Shown here piece after piece: positions 25,326 to 34,216 of a DNA stretch of 64,000 nt. The position numbers and the translations under genes were made by a program. A model generated the notes under the pieces. It ran no database searches and was not told where the DNA came from. It worked only from the letters and a program-made list of their open reading frames with translations. How positions within the stretch are numbered: position 1 is the stretch's first letter; each line of letters starts with the position of its first letter. Source of the DNA: Streptomyces sp. GESEQ-4 (GTDB lineage: Bacteria > Actinomycetota > Actinomycetes > Streptomycetales > Streptomycetaceae); contig NZ_JAFFSU010000007.1 of the NCBI RefSeq assembly GCF_017948455.1, positions 62,001 to 126,000 of the forward strand, written 5' to 3'.

Positions 25326-26132
25326 ATGAGACGTTCCCGAATTGCCGTATACGTCAGTTCACTCCTCCTGGCCGTCGGTGTCACCCTCACCGGATCGCCC
25401 GCCGCGCAGGCCGCCCAACCCGCCGCAGAAGGCGGCTATGTGGCCCTCGGCGACTCCTATTCCTCCGGACTCGGCGCGGGGAGCTACCTGGCCCCCAGCG
25501 GCGAGTGCAAGCGCAGCACGAGGTCGTACGCCTACCTCTGGGCCGCCGCCAACTCACCCTCGACGTTCGACTTCACCGCCTGCGCGGGCGCCCGAACGGA
25601 TGATGTTCTGGCGAGTCAGCTCGGCCCGCTCAGCGCCGCCACGTCCCTCGTCTCCATCACCATCGGCGGCAACGACGCCGGCTTCATGAACGTGATGGTC
25701 ACCTGCGTACTGCAGTCCGACAGCGCCTGTGTCTCCCGCGTCAACACCGCCAGGGCGTACGTCGACTCGACGCTGCCCGGCAAGCTCGACAACGTCTACT
25801 CGGCGATCCGCGCCAAGGCCCCGTCCGCCCGCGTCGTCGTGCTCGGCTACCCCCGCCTTTACCGGCTCGGCGCCCTCTGCCTCGGACTCTCCGAGACCAA
25901 GCGGAAGGCGATCAACGACGCCGCCGACCACCTCGACACCGCCACCGCCAAGCGCGCCGTCGACCACGGCTTCGCCTTCGGCGACGTCCGCCCCACCTTC
26001 ACCGGCCATGAGATCTGCTCCGGCAGCCCCTGGCTGCACAGCGTGAACCTGGCCAACATCAGCGAGTCGTACCACCCGAACGCGGGCGGTCAGTCCGGTG
26101 GGTACCTGCCGGTGCTGAACGCGAACGACTGA
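25326..26132 (+). CDS. Secreted SGNH-family lipase/esterase
   Basis: 268 residues. The signal peptide is about residues 1-30 (RRSRIAVYVSSLLLAVGVT to AAQAA). GDSYSSG puts the nucleophile at Ser44. SITIGGNDAGF (Asn116 in GGND) is block III. SESYHPNAGGQSGGY near the C-terminus contains the catalytic His with the Asp/Trp-rich block ahead of it. Six Cys residues fit three disulphides as in Streptomyces SGNH lipases, and the whole resembles the S. coelicolor SCO1725-type enzyme from memory. It is expected to hydrolyse esters and lipids outside the cell. AGGGAGG lies six bases before the ATG. Confidence 0.92.
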   Translation: MRRSRIAVYVSSLLLAVGVTLTGSPAAQAAQPAAEGGYVALGDSYSSGLGAGSYLAPSGECKRSTRSYAYLWAAANSPSTFDFTACAGARTDDVLASQLGPLSAATSLVSITIGGNDAGFMNVMVTCVLQSDSACVSRVNTARAYVDSTLPGKLDNVYSAIRAKAPSARVVVLGYPRLYRLGALCLGLSETKRKAINDAADHLDTATAKRAVDHGFAFGDVRPTFTGHEICSGSPWLHSVNLANISESYHPNAGGQSGGYLPVLNAND

Positions 26133-26148
26133 TGGTCGACGCGAACGA

Positions 26149-27756
26149 CTAGGAAGCAGTAGGTGAAGGGGAGACCCCGCCCGTCGGGGTCTCCGACTCG
26201 CACGTCACCGAGAACGGGACCGAGTTGGACTTGGTCTCCACCGGGTCGCGCACCTCGACACTGATCTCGTTCTCGAAGGTCCCGCTGTCGTCGTACGTCG
26301 TCACGAACGCCCGGTCCTGCTTGGTCCGCGAGCCGCCCTCGGGGAACGACAGCGTCTTCCAGCCCTGGTCCATCACCTTGCCGTCCTGGGACACCCAGCG
26401 GTAACTCACCTCGGCCGGAAGCTGCCCGACCGAGAACGTAGCCGTGAACGCGGGCGCCTCGCCGTCCGGCGGCGGACACGCCCCGGAGTACTCCGTGTTC
26501 GCGCCCGCCAACGAGACCTGCACGGACTGCTCCGGCGGGGCCGAGGTCGTCTCCTCCTCGCTCTGACTCTCGGTGGCCCCGGTCGCCACACCGGCCCCCT
26601 CGTCGTCCTCGGACGGCGAACTGCCCTCGCTCGTCTGGCTGGTGGTGGTGCCGCCCCCTTGGTTGTCGCCGTTGTCCTCCCTGTTCAGCAGGGCGTACGT
26701 CAGCCCGGCCAGGGCCAGTGCGAGGGCGGCGAGGCCCGCGACGATGGCGACGGCGGCACGGCGGTTGCGGTCGGGTTCCCGGGTCGTGGTGGTCGTCCCC
26801 GGCGTGGGGACGGGCTGGGTGGAGGGGAACGGCGGGGTGGGCGCCTGCTGCGGCTGGGCCGCGAGCGTCGGTGTGTAGGGGACCGTGGGGGGCGTGTCCG
26901 CGCGCGGGGTGCCTCCCGCCGCGATCAGCCGCAGATCCTGCTCCGCCCGGTCCGCCGACAGCCGCTCGGCCGGGTCCTTGCGCAGCAGCCCCTCGATGAC
27001 CCCGGCGAGCGGACCGGCCCGGTGCGGCGGCGGCAGCTCCTCGTCGACGATCGCGCGCAGGGTGCTGAGCGGGGTGTTCTGGCGGAAGGGGGAGCTGCCC
27101 TCCACCGCCGCGTACAGCAGCACGCCCAGCGACCACAGGTCCGACTCCGGACCCGGCGTGCGGCCCAGCGCCCGCTCCGGCGCCAGGAACTCGGGCGAGC
27201 CGATGACCTCCCCGGTCATGGTCAGCGCCGAGCTGCCCTCGACCATCGCGATACCGAAGTCGGTCAGCACGACCCGGCCGTCGTTCGACATCAGCACGTT
27301 GCCCGGCTTCACGTCCCGGTGCAGCACCCCGGCGGAGTGCGCGGCCCGCAGCGCCGCCAGCACCTCCGCGCCGATGTGCGCGGCACGCTGCGGCGACAAC
27401 GTGCCCTCGGCCTCCAGCTGGTCGGCCAGCGACACCCCGCGGACCAGCTCCATCACGATCCACGGCCGGCCGCCCTCCGAGGCCACGTCGTACACCGTCA
27501 CCACGTTGCGGTTCGCGACCCGCGCCGCCGCCCACGCCTCGCGCTCCAGCCGCGCGTACATCCGCTCGACCTCGGACGCCGGCAGCCCCGCGGGCGCGCG
27601 CACCTCCTTGACGGCGACCTCGCGGTGCAGCAGCTCGTCGCGGGCCCGCCACACCGTCCCCATGCCGCCCTCGCCGAGCGGGGACAGCAGACGGTAGCGG
27701 TCCGCGATCACACGCTCACTGCCCGGTTCTTCGGACACGGGCTCCCCCATTCGCAT
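26149..27756 (-). CDS. Membrane Ser/Thr protein kinase (PknB-like) with extracellular domain
   Basis: 535 residues. The kinase domain occupies about residues 20-285: GEGGMG glycine loop, Lys50 in VAVKEV, HRD at 146-148 in HRDVKPGN, DFG at 166-168, and the SPEFLAPE substrate loop. A Pro/Thr-rich juxtamembrane part leads to one membrane helix (about 334-357). The outer part has a Ser/Glu-rich linker and an immunoglobulin-like domain with two Cys (SGACPPPDGEAPAF to PFSVTCESE). No PASTA repeats. The first ATG is chosen because GAGGAG is 11 bases ahead of it. Signal unknown. The 3' end converges on the SGNH lipase. Confidence 0.92.
   Translation of the reverse strand: MRMGEPVSEEPGSERVIADRYRLLSPLGEGGMGTVWRARDELLHREVAVKEVRAPAGLPASEVERMYARLEREAWAAARVANRNVVTVYDVASEGGRPWIVMELVRGVSLADQLEAEGTLSPQRAAHIGAEVLAALRAAHSAGVLHRDVKPGNVLMSNDGRVVLTDFGIAMVEGSSALTMTGEVIGSPEFLAPERALGRTPGPESDLWSLGVLLYAAVEGSSPFRQNTPLSTLRAIVDEELPPPHRAGPLAGVIEGLLRKDPAERLSADRAEQDLRLIAAGGTPRADTPPTVPYTPTLAAQPQQAPTPPFPSTQPVPTPGTTTTTREPDRNRRAAVAIVAGLAALALALAGLTYALLNREDNGDNQGGGTTTSQTSEGSSPSEDDEGAGVATGATESQSEEETTSAPPEQSVQVSLAGANTEYSGACPPPDGEAPAFTATFSVGQLPAEVSYRWVSQDGKVMDQGWKTLSFPEGGSRTKQDRAFVTTYDDSGTFENEISVEVRDPVETKSNSVPFSVTCESETPTGGVSPSPTAS
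26170..26194. terminator. Hairpin inside the kinase 3' end, likely terminator of the SGNH lipase gene
   Basis: Ten-base perfect arms (26170-26179 and 26185-26194) with a five-base loop, 38 bases after the lipase stop. It lies within the last codons of the convergent kinase gene. Confidence 0.6.
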
Positions 27757-27792
27757 CCGGGCCGATTCTCCTCAATCCTTCCCGAACGTAAC

Positions 27793-29421
27793 TCAGCCAA
27801 GTGCGGATGCGGCCCCCTTGAGGAGCAATCCGATGCCGAGCGCGACGACGACGAACGCGGATATCAGCGGTGCGGTCCTGCGCAGCAGGGTCACCGTCGG
27901 GCTCGCGGTCCAGCGGGGGCGCCTGTCCAGCATCCGGGTCATTCCGCCGCCCAGCCTGACGACCGCGAACCCGGCCGCGGTGAGGGTCAGCGCGAGCCCC
28001 GCGCCGTACGCGACGACGAGCAGCAGCCCGAACCAGGCTTTGCCGAGAGCGGCGGCACCGACGAGCACGACGACGGCCGACGGGCTGGGCACGAGTCCAC
28101 CGGCGAAGCCGAGGAGGATCGTGCCGCGGAGGGTGGGGGCGGTGGAGTGGGTGTGGGTGAAGCCGCCGTGTGAGTGCTCGACGGTGTGGGAGTGGCTGTG
28201 GGGGTGGTCGTGGTCGTGCTCGTCGTGATGGTGGTCGTGGGGGTGAGCGTGAGCGTTCGCTGAGGGGGATGCGGATGTGGCTGCGGATGCCGCGCCGACC
28301 AGGGCGAGTTGGCGGGCGGGGGGCTTGTCGGGCTCGTGATCGTGGTCGTGGGTGTGCCCGTGCGTGTGCCCGGGTCCGTGCGTGTGGCGCCGGTTGCGCC
28401 AGGCCCGTCGTACGAGATTCGCGCCCGCCGCGATCACCAGGGCGCCGCTCGCGATGCCCAGCCAGGCGATCACCGAGGGCGTCGCCGCCGAGCCGGCCGT
28501 CACCAGGAGGCCGAGGGCGACAACGCCGAGGGTGTGGGTGACCGTGACGGAGGCGGCGAGGGGGAGGACGTTCCTGAGGCGGGCCCGGCCGCCGTGGGCC
28601 GCCGCGGTCGCGGCCATGAGGGTCTTGCCGTGGCCCGGGGCGAGGGCGTGCATCGCGCCGAGGCCGACCGCGATGACCAGGGCCAGCGCGGCGAAGCCGA
28701 GGGTGAGGTCGTGGCGGGCGACGAGGGAGTCCAGGGCCCGGGTCCAGCGGTCGGCGCCGCGCGGCAGCACGGAGGCGGCCGGGGCGTCCTGCTGGTCGTC
28801 GGCGAGGGCGGGGCCGCCGGAGCGTATGCCCAGGGACGCGGTCGCGGTGTCGGCGGGGGAGGAGAGCAACTCCTCCGGGTACTCGGCCAGTTCACGGGAG
28901 ATCGACTTCTCTGGGACGTCCGACGCGGAGAGCGTCATACGGTCGCCGCGTGCGGTGATCTCACGCCAGCCGGGGCCGGACTCGGCGCCCGCGCCGCGGA
29001 AGTCGAGGGCCAGGGACTCCTGGTCGGGGAGCGGCGCGGTCAGCCGGCACTCCACCCGGAGCGTGTCGAGCCCCGCCTGTCCGGGCCGCACGCGCGCGCG
29101 GCTCTCGGCGACCGTGAGGCCGACATCGCGCCCCTCGACGGTGACCTTGCTGTCCCGCGCGGCCGAGGCGCACCTCTGCCGGGCCCAGTCGGCCATGCCC
29201 GCCTTCTCGATGTCGGGCTTGGCCTGGGTCGCCGGGATCTCCGCCAGGTCCTCGACGTGCCGGACCCGGAGTTCGCCGGGGGCGGCGACGAGGCCGTCGT
29301 AGCGGTTGACGGTGAAATTGCCGAGGGGATGCGCGCTCGCGTTCGCGGCAGGGACGAGCACGAGCCCGCAGACGGCCGTCAGGACGGCCGCGCCGGAGGC
29401 GAACAGACGACGGGGGCTCAT
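27793..29421 (-). CDS. NicO/RcnA-type nickel-cobalt exporter with His-rich loop
   Basis: 542 residues from the ATG at 29421, overlapping the stop of the upstream TPR gene. A GTG at 29424 is an alternative. A signal peptide and an extracellular domain of about 220 residues come first. The membrane part then starts with a NicO motif near LGAMHALAPGHGKTLMAATAAAHGG, in which the H-x-x-x-x-G-H core binds metal. A cytoplasmic loop near 345-425 is packed with His (HTHGPGHTHGHTHDHDHE, then more such runs). The second half has GFAGGLVPSPSAVVVLVGAA. It belongs to the nickel/cobalt efflux branch. It is likely co-transcribed with the TPR gene. Confidence 0.85.
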   Translation of the reverse strand: MSPRRLFASGAAVLTAVCGLVLVPAANASAHPLGNFTVNRYDGLVAAPGELRVRHVEDLAEIPATQAKPDIEKAGMADWARQRCASAARDSKVTVEGRDVGLTVAESRARVRPGQAGLDTLRVECRLTAPLPDQESLALDFRGAGAESGPGWREITARGDRMTLSASDVPEKSISRELAEYPEELLSSPADTATASLGIRSGGPALADDQQDAPAASVLPRGADRWTRALDSLVARHDLTLGFAALALVIAVGLGAMHALAPGHGKTLMAATAAAHGGRARLRNVLPLAASVTVTHTLGVVALGLLVTAGSAATPSVIAWLGIASGALVIAAGANLVRRAWRNRRHTHGPGHTHGHTHDHDHEPDKPPARQLALVGAASAATSASPSANAHAHPHDHHHDEHDHDHPHSHSHTVEHSHGGFTHTHSTAPTLRGTILLGFAGGLVPSPSAVVVLVGAAALGKAWFGLLLVVAYGAGLALTLTAAGFAVVRLGGGMTRMLDRRPRWTASPTVTLLRRTAPLISAFVVVALGIGLLLKGAASALG

Positions 29422-30806
29422 CACCGGGCCGCCTCCAGGTCCTTGAGCGTCGTACGGGCCTCCCGCGCGCCCAGCGGCGAGAAGCCGGGGTTCAGCTTCA
29501 GTGCCGACGTGAGCGAGGCGCGGGCCTCCTCGGCGTTGCCGGTGGCCTGCTCGATCATGCCGCGGTGGTAGAGGAACGCGGCGTTGCGGTAGCCGGTCGC
29601 GGTGGCGCGGCGCGCGTACGGGAGGGCTTCCTCGTCACGGCCGTTCTTGTGCAGCGCCCAGGCGACGGCGTCCGCGGTGTGCACGGTGTGCCGGCGGTCC
29701 CACTCGGCACGGGCCGCCCGCAGCGCCGACTTTGCGTCGCCGTGGTCGGCGGCGGCGAGCGCGGTGTCGAGGTCGGCGTTGACGCCGTTGGCTCGGGCGA
29801 GCGCGGTCCAGGCGTCGACGAGGGCGTACTGGTCGTTCGCCTTCGCCCGGTCCCCGTCGGCGCCCCGGGCCTCGTACAGCTCACCCAGGACGACGAGCGG
29901 TCCCGGCAGCGGATACCGCGCCACGACCTGCTCCATCCCCTTGATCGCGCCGGCCCTGTCACCGCTCGCGGCCTGCGCACGGGCGCGGCCCTCCAGCGCG
30001 GGGAGGTGGTTCTCGTCGACGGCGAGCGCGCGGGCGAAGTGCTCCAGCGCCGTCTCGTAGTCGCCCTGGTTCCAGGCGAGTTGACCGAGCTGCGTCGCCA
30101 CGTACGCCACGTCTCCGGGCGCCGTGGCGGACGTGAGGGCCTGCTCCAGCACCCGCTGCGCCGTCCGCACGTCGCCGCGCAACTCGCGCACATACGCGTA
30201 CCGGCTGAAGACGGGGACCCCCGGACGCCGGGAGTCGGCGGCGTCGGCGGCCTTCGACGCGTCGGCGTACCGGCCGAGTTCGACGAGGGCGTCGATACGG
30301 GAGGACAGCGCGCGTTCGTTGTAGGGGTTCTGCTTCAGCGCCTGGTCGGCGAACTTCAGCGCGTCCTCGAAGTCATGCCGGGCGGCGGCGAGCGCGGCAC
30401 GCCCCGCCAGGGCCTGGTCGTTGTCGGCATCCAGCTCCAGGGACCGCTTCAACGCCCGCTCGGCCTGCGGATAGCGCGAGGGGTCACCCTTGGTCCGCGC
30501 CTGCTCCACATAGGCGAGCCCGAGGGTGGCCCAGCCGCCGAAGTCCTTCGGCTGGGCGCGGAGATGGGCCTGCAGCGAGGAGATGCTCGCGTCGAGATCG
30601 CCGCCGGTCAGCAGCGCCGGTGACATGGCGGCGGGCGCCGAGGCGACGGCCTGGCCCCCCTCGTCCCGCATGGCCCCGAACGCGATGGCCCCGGCGGTCA
30701 TGGCGACCGCCAACATGGCCGCACACCCGGCGAGTTGCACCACCCGCCAACGCCGCCCGGCCTCCGGCCGCTCAGCGGCCTCGCTGTTTTCCGTACCCGG
30801 GGACAT
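29421..30806 (-). CDS. Membrane-anchored TPR protein
   Basis: 461 residues from an ATG at 30806 with GGAGAGG upstream. An N-terminal membrane helix (about residues 24-44, VQLAGCAAMLAVAMTAGAIAF) anchors a chain of about nine tetratricopeptide repeats (examples GWATLGLAYVEQARTKGDPS, LAWNQGDYETALEHFARALA, FLYHRGMIEQATGNAEEARA). It probably serves as a docking protein on the outer face. Its stop overlaps the exporter start. Together with DUF4331 and the sigma pair it forms one conserved-looking cluster. No enzymatic motif. Confidence 0.85.
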   Translation of the reverse strand: MSPGTENSEAAERPEAGRRWRVVQLAGCAAMLAVAMTAGAIAFGAMRDEGGQAVASAPAAMSPALLTGGDLDASISSLQAHLRAQPKDFGGWATLGLAYVEQARTKGDPSRYPQAERALKRSLELDADNDQALAGRAALAAARHDFEDALKFADQALKQNPYNERALSSRIDALVELGRYADASKAADAADSRRPGVPVFSRYAYVRELRGDVRTAQRVLEQALTSATAPGDVAYVATQLGQLAWNQGDYETALEHFARALAVDENHLPALEGRARAQAASGDRAGAIKGMEQVVARYPLPGPLVVLGELYEARGADGDRAKANDQYALVDAWTALARANGVNADLDTALAAADHGDAKSALRAARAEWDRRHTVHTADAVAWALHKNGRDEEALPYARRATATGYRNAAFLYHRGMIEQATGNAEEARASLTSALKLNPGFSPLGAREARTTLKDLEAAR

Positions 30807-30917
30807 GCCCTCTCCTCGGTCGCCTGAAGGAAGTGATGAGATCGAGCGACGCGGCCCGCGCCGTGGGGGATGGATACGAGCGGGCCGCGCCAGTTTTGGG
30901 GACATGGGGCGAGAACA

Positions 30918-30970
30918 GCGCCCCGTAAGGGGCGCGGGGAACTGCGCGACCAGCCACAACGGACCCGCAG
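30918..30970. repeat. Intergenic palindromic repeat, copy 1
   Basis: The hairpin GCGCCCC-GTAA-GGGGCGC (30918-30935) is followed by GGGGAACTGCGCGACCAGCC and an ACAA...CCCGCA tail. The same family occurs at 38285, 39545, 56756 and 57602. It sits between the DUF4331 gene and the TPR gene. Confidence 0.85.
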
Positions 30971-30991
30971 TGTCCCCACGCCCCGACGGAG

Positions 30992-32524
30992 TCAGTACGC
31001 ACGCCCCCGCATACGCCGCCACCACATGAGCCCCCCACCGATCAGCAGGATGCCCACCGCACCGGCACCGGCCGAGGCCGCGATCAGCGTGGTGTCTTCC
31101 GTACCGCCGGAGCCGGCCGGCTGAAGCGCGTCGCCCAGCTGGTTCCGCACGTCGTTGTCCCCGGTCGTGCCCTTGGCGAGCGGACCGCGCGACCCCTCGG
31201 TCGGCAGAGCGACGTACGGGAACGCCTTCTCGAAGTCCTTGTCGTTCTTGTCGACCGCGTCGCCCAAGTCGTTCTTGGCACCGACCAGTTCACCCTCGAC
31301 GACCTGCAACGAGGCGTCGAGCACGTCGTCGCTCAGCCGACGCCCGTTCGGGAAGCCCGCGTTGTCACCGTCGAGGACGCCGAGCCGCTTCGGTTCGGCG
31401 GCCGGCTTGATCGACGTGTTGAGCCGCAGCTGCTCCGACGCGCGTACGTGCGGCGGCTGGTTGAGGCCTTCGACGCCCTTGAGGAAGACGTCCACGAGAT
31501 CGTTGCGCGGCTCGTCCGGGGCGTCGATCTTGTAGATCGCCTCGATGAGCTTCGGCAGCTCGGGGTTGGTCACGTTCTTCAGGAACTGCGCGTCGTCCCA
31601 CGGCGCGGACGCGTTGAACGTGTCCTTGTCCTTGAGCGGGTTGACGACCTCGTTCACCAGCGGCATGCCGAGCCGCGAGACCTGGGCGAAGTGCCCCTGC
31701 GCGTTCTTGCGCTGGGTCGTCGACCAGATACCGACGATCGGCTGCTCCGCCGACTCGGTGATCATGTCCGTCGGGACCTGCAGGGCGATGGAGTTGACGT
31801 TGTAGCCCTTGAGCGTGTCGTTGCCGACCTCGGAGAGGTTCCCGCCGTACAGCAGGTCGAAGACGCGCAGGTCCAGGAAGAACGGGTCGTCCGCCTGACC
31901 GGCGAACGTCGTGGCGCCGCTGGTCAGTTCGTGCACGGCCTGGGAGCGCAGCTTGGCGTAGTCCGGCATCGAGGCCTTGCCGACGTTGGACGGGGCCACC
32001 GGGACGTCGTCCGCGACCTTCGTCTTCGACACCAGCTTCTGGTTCTTCAGCCGCAGCAGATCGATGTCGTACGTCTGCGTGATGTTCAGGTCGGGGTCGT
32101 CCAGGCTCTCCACCGGACCGGTGTTGTACAGGAACGTCTTGTCGTTCTTGGTGTGCGTCTTGAAGGTGTAGCGGAACAGGAGTTCGCCCTGGGCGTCGCC
32201 GTTGTTGTCGATGTGGACGTCGTACTGGGCGTCCTCGGCGAACGTGAAGAAGTTCGGTCCGCCGGCCGGCTCCTCGAAGGGGATCCAGTTCGCGACGATC
32301 GTCGTCGTGTCCGGCTTGTCCGGGCTGACGAACGCGTACACGTCCGTGTTGTCGTACTGCGGGGTCCCCGAGATCAGCGGGGCCTCCCGGTGGCTGGAGG
32401 CGGAGGCCGCCCCCGGTTCCAGCGTGGCCACGCCGGCGGCTGCGAGCGCCCCGGCGGCCAGCGCACCACATACGAGGGTTGCGACGCTCCGCGCGCCCAC
32501 GCCGCTCCTGGAGATAGGTGTCAT
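30992..32524 (-). CDS. DUF4331 secreted, membrane-anchored protein
   Basis: 510 residues from the ATG at 32524. The open frame continues upstream without coding character. A signal peptide covers about residues 1-42, followed by ASSHREAPLISGTPQYDNTDVYAFVSPD, the start of DUF4331. The large domain includes TYDIDLLRLKNQKLVSKTKVADDVP and GMPLVNEVVNPLKDKDTFNASAPWDD. Near the C-terminus LIAASAGAGAVGILLIGGGLMWW is a membrane helix followed by Arg-rich residues. There is no LAXTG motif, so it is held by the membrane. DUF4331 function is unknown. It is divergent from the sigma-factor gene and preceded by a matching ECF promoter. Confidence 0.88.
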   Translation of the reverse strand: MTPISRSGVGARSVATLVCGALAAGALAAAGVATLEPGAASASSHREAPLISGTPQYDNTDVYAFVSPDKPDTTTIVANWIPFEEPAGGPNFFTFAEDAQYDVHIDNNGDAQGELLFRYTFKTHTKNDKTFLYNTGPVESLDDPDLNITQTYDIDLLRLKNQKLVSKTKVADDVPVAPSNVGKASMPDYAKLRSQAVHELTSGATTFAGQADDPFFLDLRVFDLLYGGNLSEVGNDTLKGYNVNSIALQVPTDMITESAEQPIVGIWSTTQRKNAQGHFAQVSRLGMPLVNEVVNPLKDKDTFNASAPWDDAQFLKNVTNPELPKLIEAIYKIDAPDEPRNDLVDVFLKGVEGLNQPPHVRASEQLRLNTSIKPAAEPKRLGVLDGDNAGFPNGRRLSDDVLDASLQVVEGELVGAKNDLGDAVDKNDKDFEKAFPYVALPTEGSRGPLAKGTTGDNDVRNQLGDALQPAGSGGTEDTTLIAASAGAGAVGILLIGGGLMWWRRMRGRAY

Positions 32525-32562
32525 GCCGTCCGTCCTCAGTCCAACTTGCCTGACGCACCAGG

Positions 32563-32589
32563 ATTCGGCGCCGGTGGCGGGGCGGATTG
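32563..32589 (-). promoter_or_regulatory. SigK-like promoter of the DUF4331 gene
   Basis: On the minus strand CAATCC (32584-32589) is followed after 15 bases by CCGAAT (32563-32568), 39 bases before the start codon. Mycobacterial SigK promoters read CCATCC-N16/17-CCGAAT. The spacer here is one or two bases shorter, but it equals that of the promoter on the other strand. Confidence 0.6.
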
Positions 32590-32653
32590 GTCGAACTTCA
32601 AAACAAAATTTCCCGTTGCCGGACTGGCGTTTCGGGCACGCTGATCCGTAACC

Positions 32654-32680
32654 CCATCCGGAGGTGGGTTCGTTGCGAAT
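32654..32680 (+). promoter_or_regulatory. SigK-like promoter of the sigma/anti-sigma operon
   Basis: CCATCC (32654-32659), 15 bases, GCGAAT (32675-32680). Transcription would begin near 32687, which favours the GTG at 32730 as the start of the sigma gene and implies self-activation. Confidence 0.6.
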
Positions 32681-32729
32681 GCCTCGTGGGACGGGATCGG
32701 CCCCGTGCGGCCGAAGAGAGGGGGACCGG

Positions 32730-33272
32730 GTGGAGGCGGACGAGCTTCTGGTGCTGGTGGCGGGGGGCGACCAGCACGCCTTCGAGAAGCTGTACGGACT
32801 GGTGTCCGGGCCGGTGTACGGACTCGTCAAACGAGTCGTGCGCGACCCGGCGCAGTCGGAGGAGGTGTCACAGGAGGTGCTGCTCGAACTCTGGCGGTCC
32901 GCCGCGCGGTTCGACCCCGGCCGGGGCAGCGCCCTGTCCTGGATCCTCACCCTCGCCCACCGCCGCGCCGTGGACCGGGTGCGCAGCGCCCGCGCGGCCG
33001 GCGAACGCGAGCAGCGCGAGGCACGCCGCTCCCACAGCCCCGCCTTCGACCAGGTCTCCGAGGAGGTCGAGGCCGGACTGGAACGCGAGTGGGTGCGCCG
33101 CTGCCTGGACAGCCTCACCGTGCTCCAACGGCAGTCCGTCACCCTCGCCTACTACGACGGGCTTACGTACCGTGAAGTGGCCGAGCAGCTCTCGCTGCCG
33201 CTCGGTACGGTCAAGACCCGGATGCGCGACGGACTGACCCGGCTGCGCGAATGCCTGGGAGGTGTCGCATGA
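32730..33272 (+). CDS. ECF sigma factor, SigK-like
   Basis: 180 residues from a GTG at 32730 with GAGAGGGGG five bases upstream. Earlier in-frame starts lie inside the predicted promoter and in bases without coding bias. Region 2 is FEKLYGLVSGPVYGLVKRVVRDPAQSEEVSQEVLLELWRSAARFDPGRGSALSWILTLAHRRAVDRVR. Region 4 is TVLQRQSVTLAYYDGLTYREVAEQLSLPLGTVKTRMRDGLTRLREC. The SALSWI and TLAHRRAVDRVRS stretches are those of mycobacterial SigK. It should direct transcription of its own operon and of the DUF4331 gene. Its stop overlaps the anti-sigma start. Confidence 0.9.
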   Translation: MEADELLVLVAGGDQHAFEKLYGLVSGPVYGLVKRVVRDPAQSEEVSQEVLLELWRSAARFDPGRGSALSWILTLAHRRAVDRVRSARAAGEREQREARRSHSPAFDQVSEEVEAGLEREWVRRCLDSLTVLQRQSVTLAYYDGLTYREVAEQLSLPLGTVKTRMRDGLTRLRECLGGVA

Positions 33273-34090
33273 GCTTCCTCGACCGACTGCGCCGCGAGGA
33301 CCTGCACTCCCTGGCCGCCCCCTATGCCCTTGATGCCCTGGAACCGGCGGAACGCGTGCGCTTCGAGAAACACCTCGACGACTGCCCCCTGTGTGCCGCC
33401 GAGGTACGCGCCCTCACCGAGGACGCCGTCCGCCTCGCCTGGTCCACGGCCGCGCCCGCGCCGGCCGCGATGCGGGACCGGGTCCTGGCCGCCGTACGCG
33501 CCACTCCCCAGGAGCCCGCCGCACGGCCCGAACCGGCACGCGCGCGTACGCCGCAGCTGCCGCCGCACGTCTGGGGCACCGAGCCGCTGCCGGCGCGTGC
33601 CCGTCCACGCAGGGGGCGCCCCCTCTTCGTCCCGTTCGCCACCGCGACGGCCGCGGCGGCCCTGGTCGTCGCCTCGCTCTTCGCCGTGCAGGCCAACCAG
33701 ACACAGGACCAGCTGGACGCCCAGCGGGCGCAGGCACGTGAGATCGCCCACGTTCTCGCGGCACCGGACGCGCGCTCGAGCACCGGAAAGGACGCGCGGG
33801 GCCGGAGTATCGGAGTCGTCGCCTCGGCATCCGAGGGGAGCGCGGTGGTCACCCTGAGCGGATACGGCGATCTGCCGAGCGGCAGTGTGAACCAGCTCTG
33901 GGTCATGCGCCCCGACGAGCAACCGCGCTCCCTCGGGCTCTTCGAGGGCGACACGCCCTTGGTCGCGGCCGGACTGGAGAAGTCGGCGACATCACTGGCT
34001 GTGACGGTGGAGCCCGACGGCGGGTCGGAGCAGCCCACCACCCAGCCGGTTGTCCAACTCGCCCTGAAATCGGTTGGATTCGGAGAGTAA
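33269..34090 (+). CDS. Anti-sigma factor, RskA-like
   Basis: 273 residues from an ATG that overlaps the sigma stop, with GGGAGG ahead. The N-terminal domain has the zinc anti-sigma motif His35-x3-Cys39-x2-Cys42. One membrane helix (about residues 117-139, FATATAAAALVVASLFAVQ) separates it from an outer RskA C-terminal domain (AVVTLSGYGDLPSGSVNQLWVMRPDEQPRSLGLFEGD to LAVTVEPDGGSEQPT). By analogy with mycobacterial RskA it should hold the sigma factor at the membrane until intramembrane cleavage releases it. Confidence 0.9.
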   Translation: MSFLDRLRREDLHSLAAPYALDALEPAERVRFEKHLDDCPLCAAEVRALTEDAVRLAWSTAAPAPAAMRDRVLAAVRATPQEPAARPEPARARTPQLPPHVWGTEPLPARARPRRGRPLFVPFATATAAAALVVASLFAVQANQTQDQLDAQRAQAREIAHVLAAPDARSSTGKDARGRSIGVVASASEGSAVVTLSGYGDLPSGSVNQLWVMRPDEQPRSLGLFEGDTPLVAAGLEKSATSLAVTVEPDGGSEQPTTQPVVQLALKSVGFGE

Positions 34091-34216
34091 CTGGAGAAGA
34101 GTCGTCAACCCCCTTACGGGGAAGGTGAATCCTGTGACCGCGATACACGAGTGCCCCATGAGGGCGATAGGGTTACCCTGCCCGGGCCGGGTGGACTCGT
34201 ACGGGTGGGGAGTGAC

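Noticed and set aside
28140-28390. GTGGGTGTG/GTGGTCGTG-type repetitive stretch, possible repeat array
   Set aside because: It encodes the His/Asp-rich loops of the NicO exporter. The units vary and are not CRISPR repeats.
32525-33142. N-terminal extension of the DUF4331 protein
   Set aside because: The extension is opposite the sigma gene and lacks a signal peptide. MTPISRSGVG at 32524 gives a normal secreted start.
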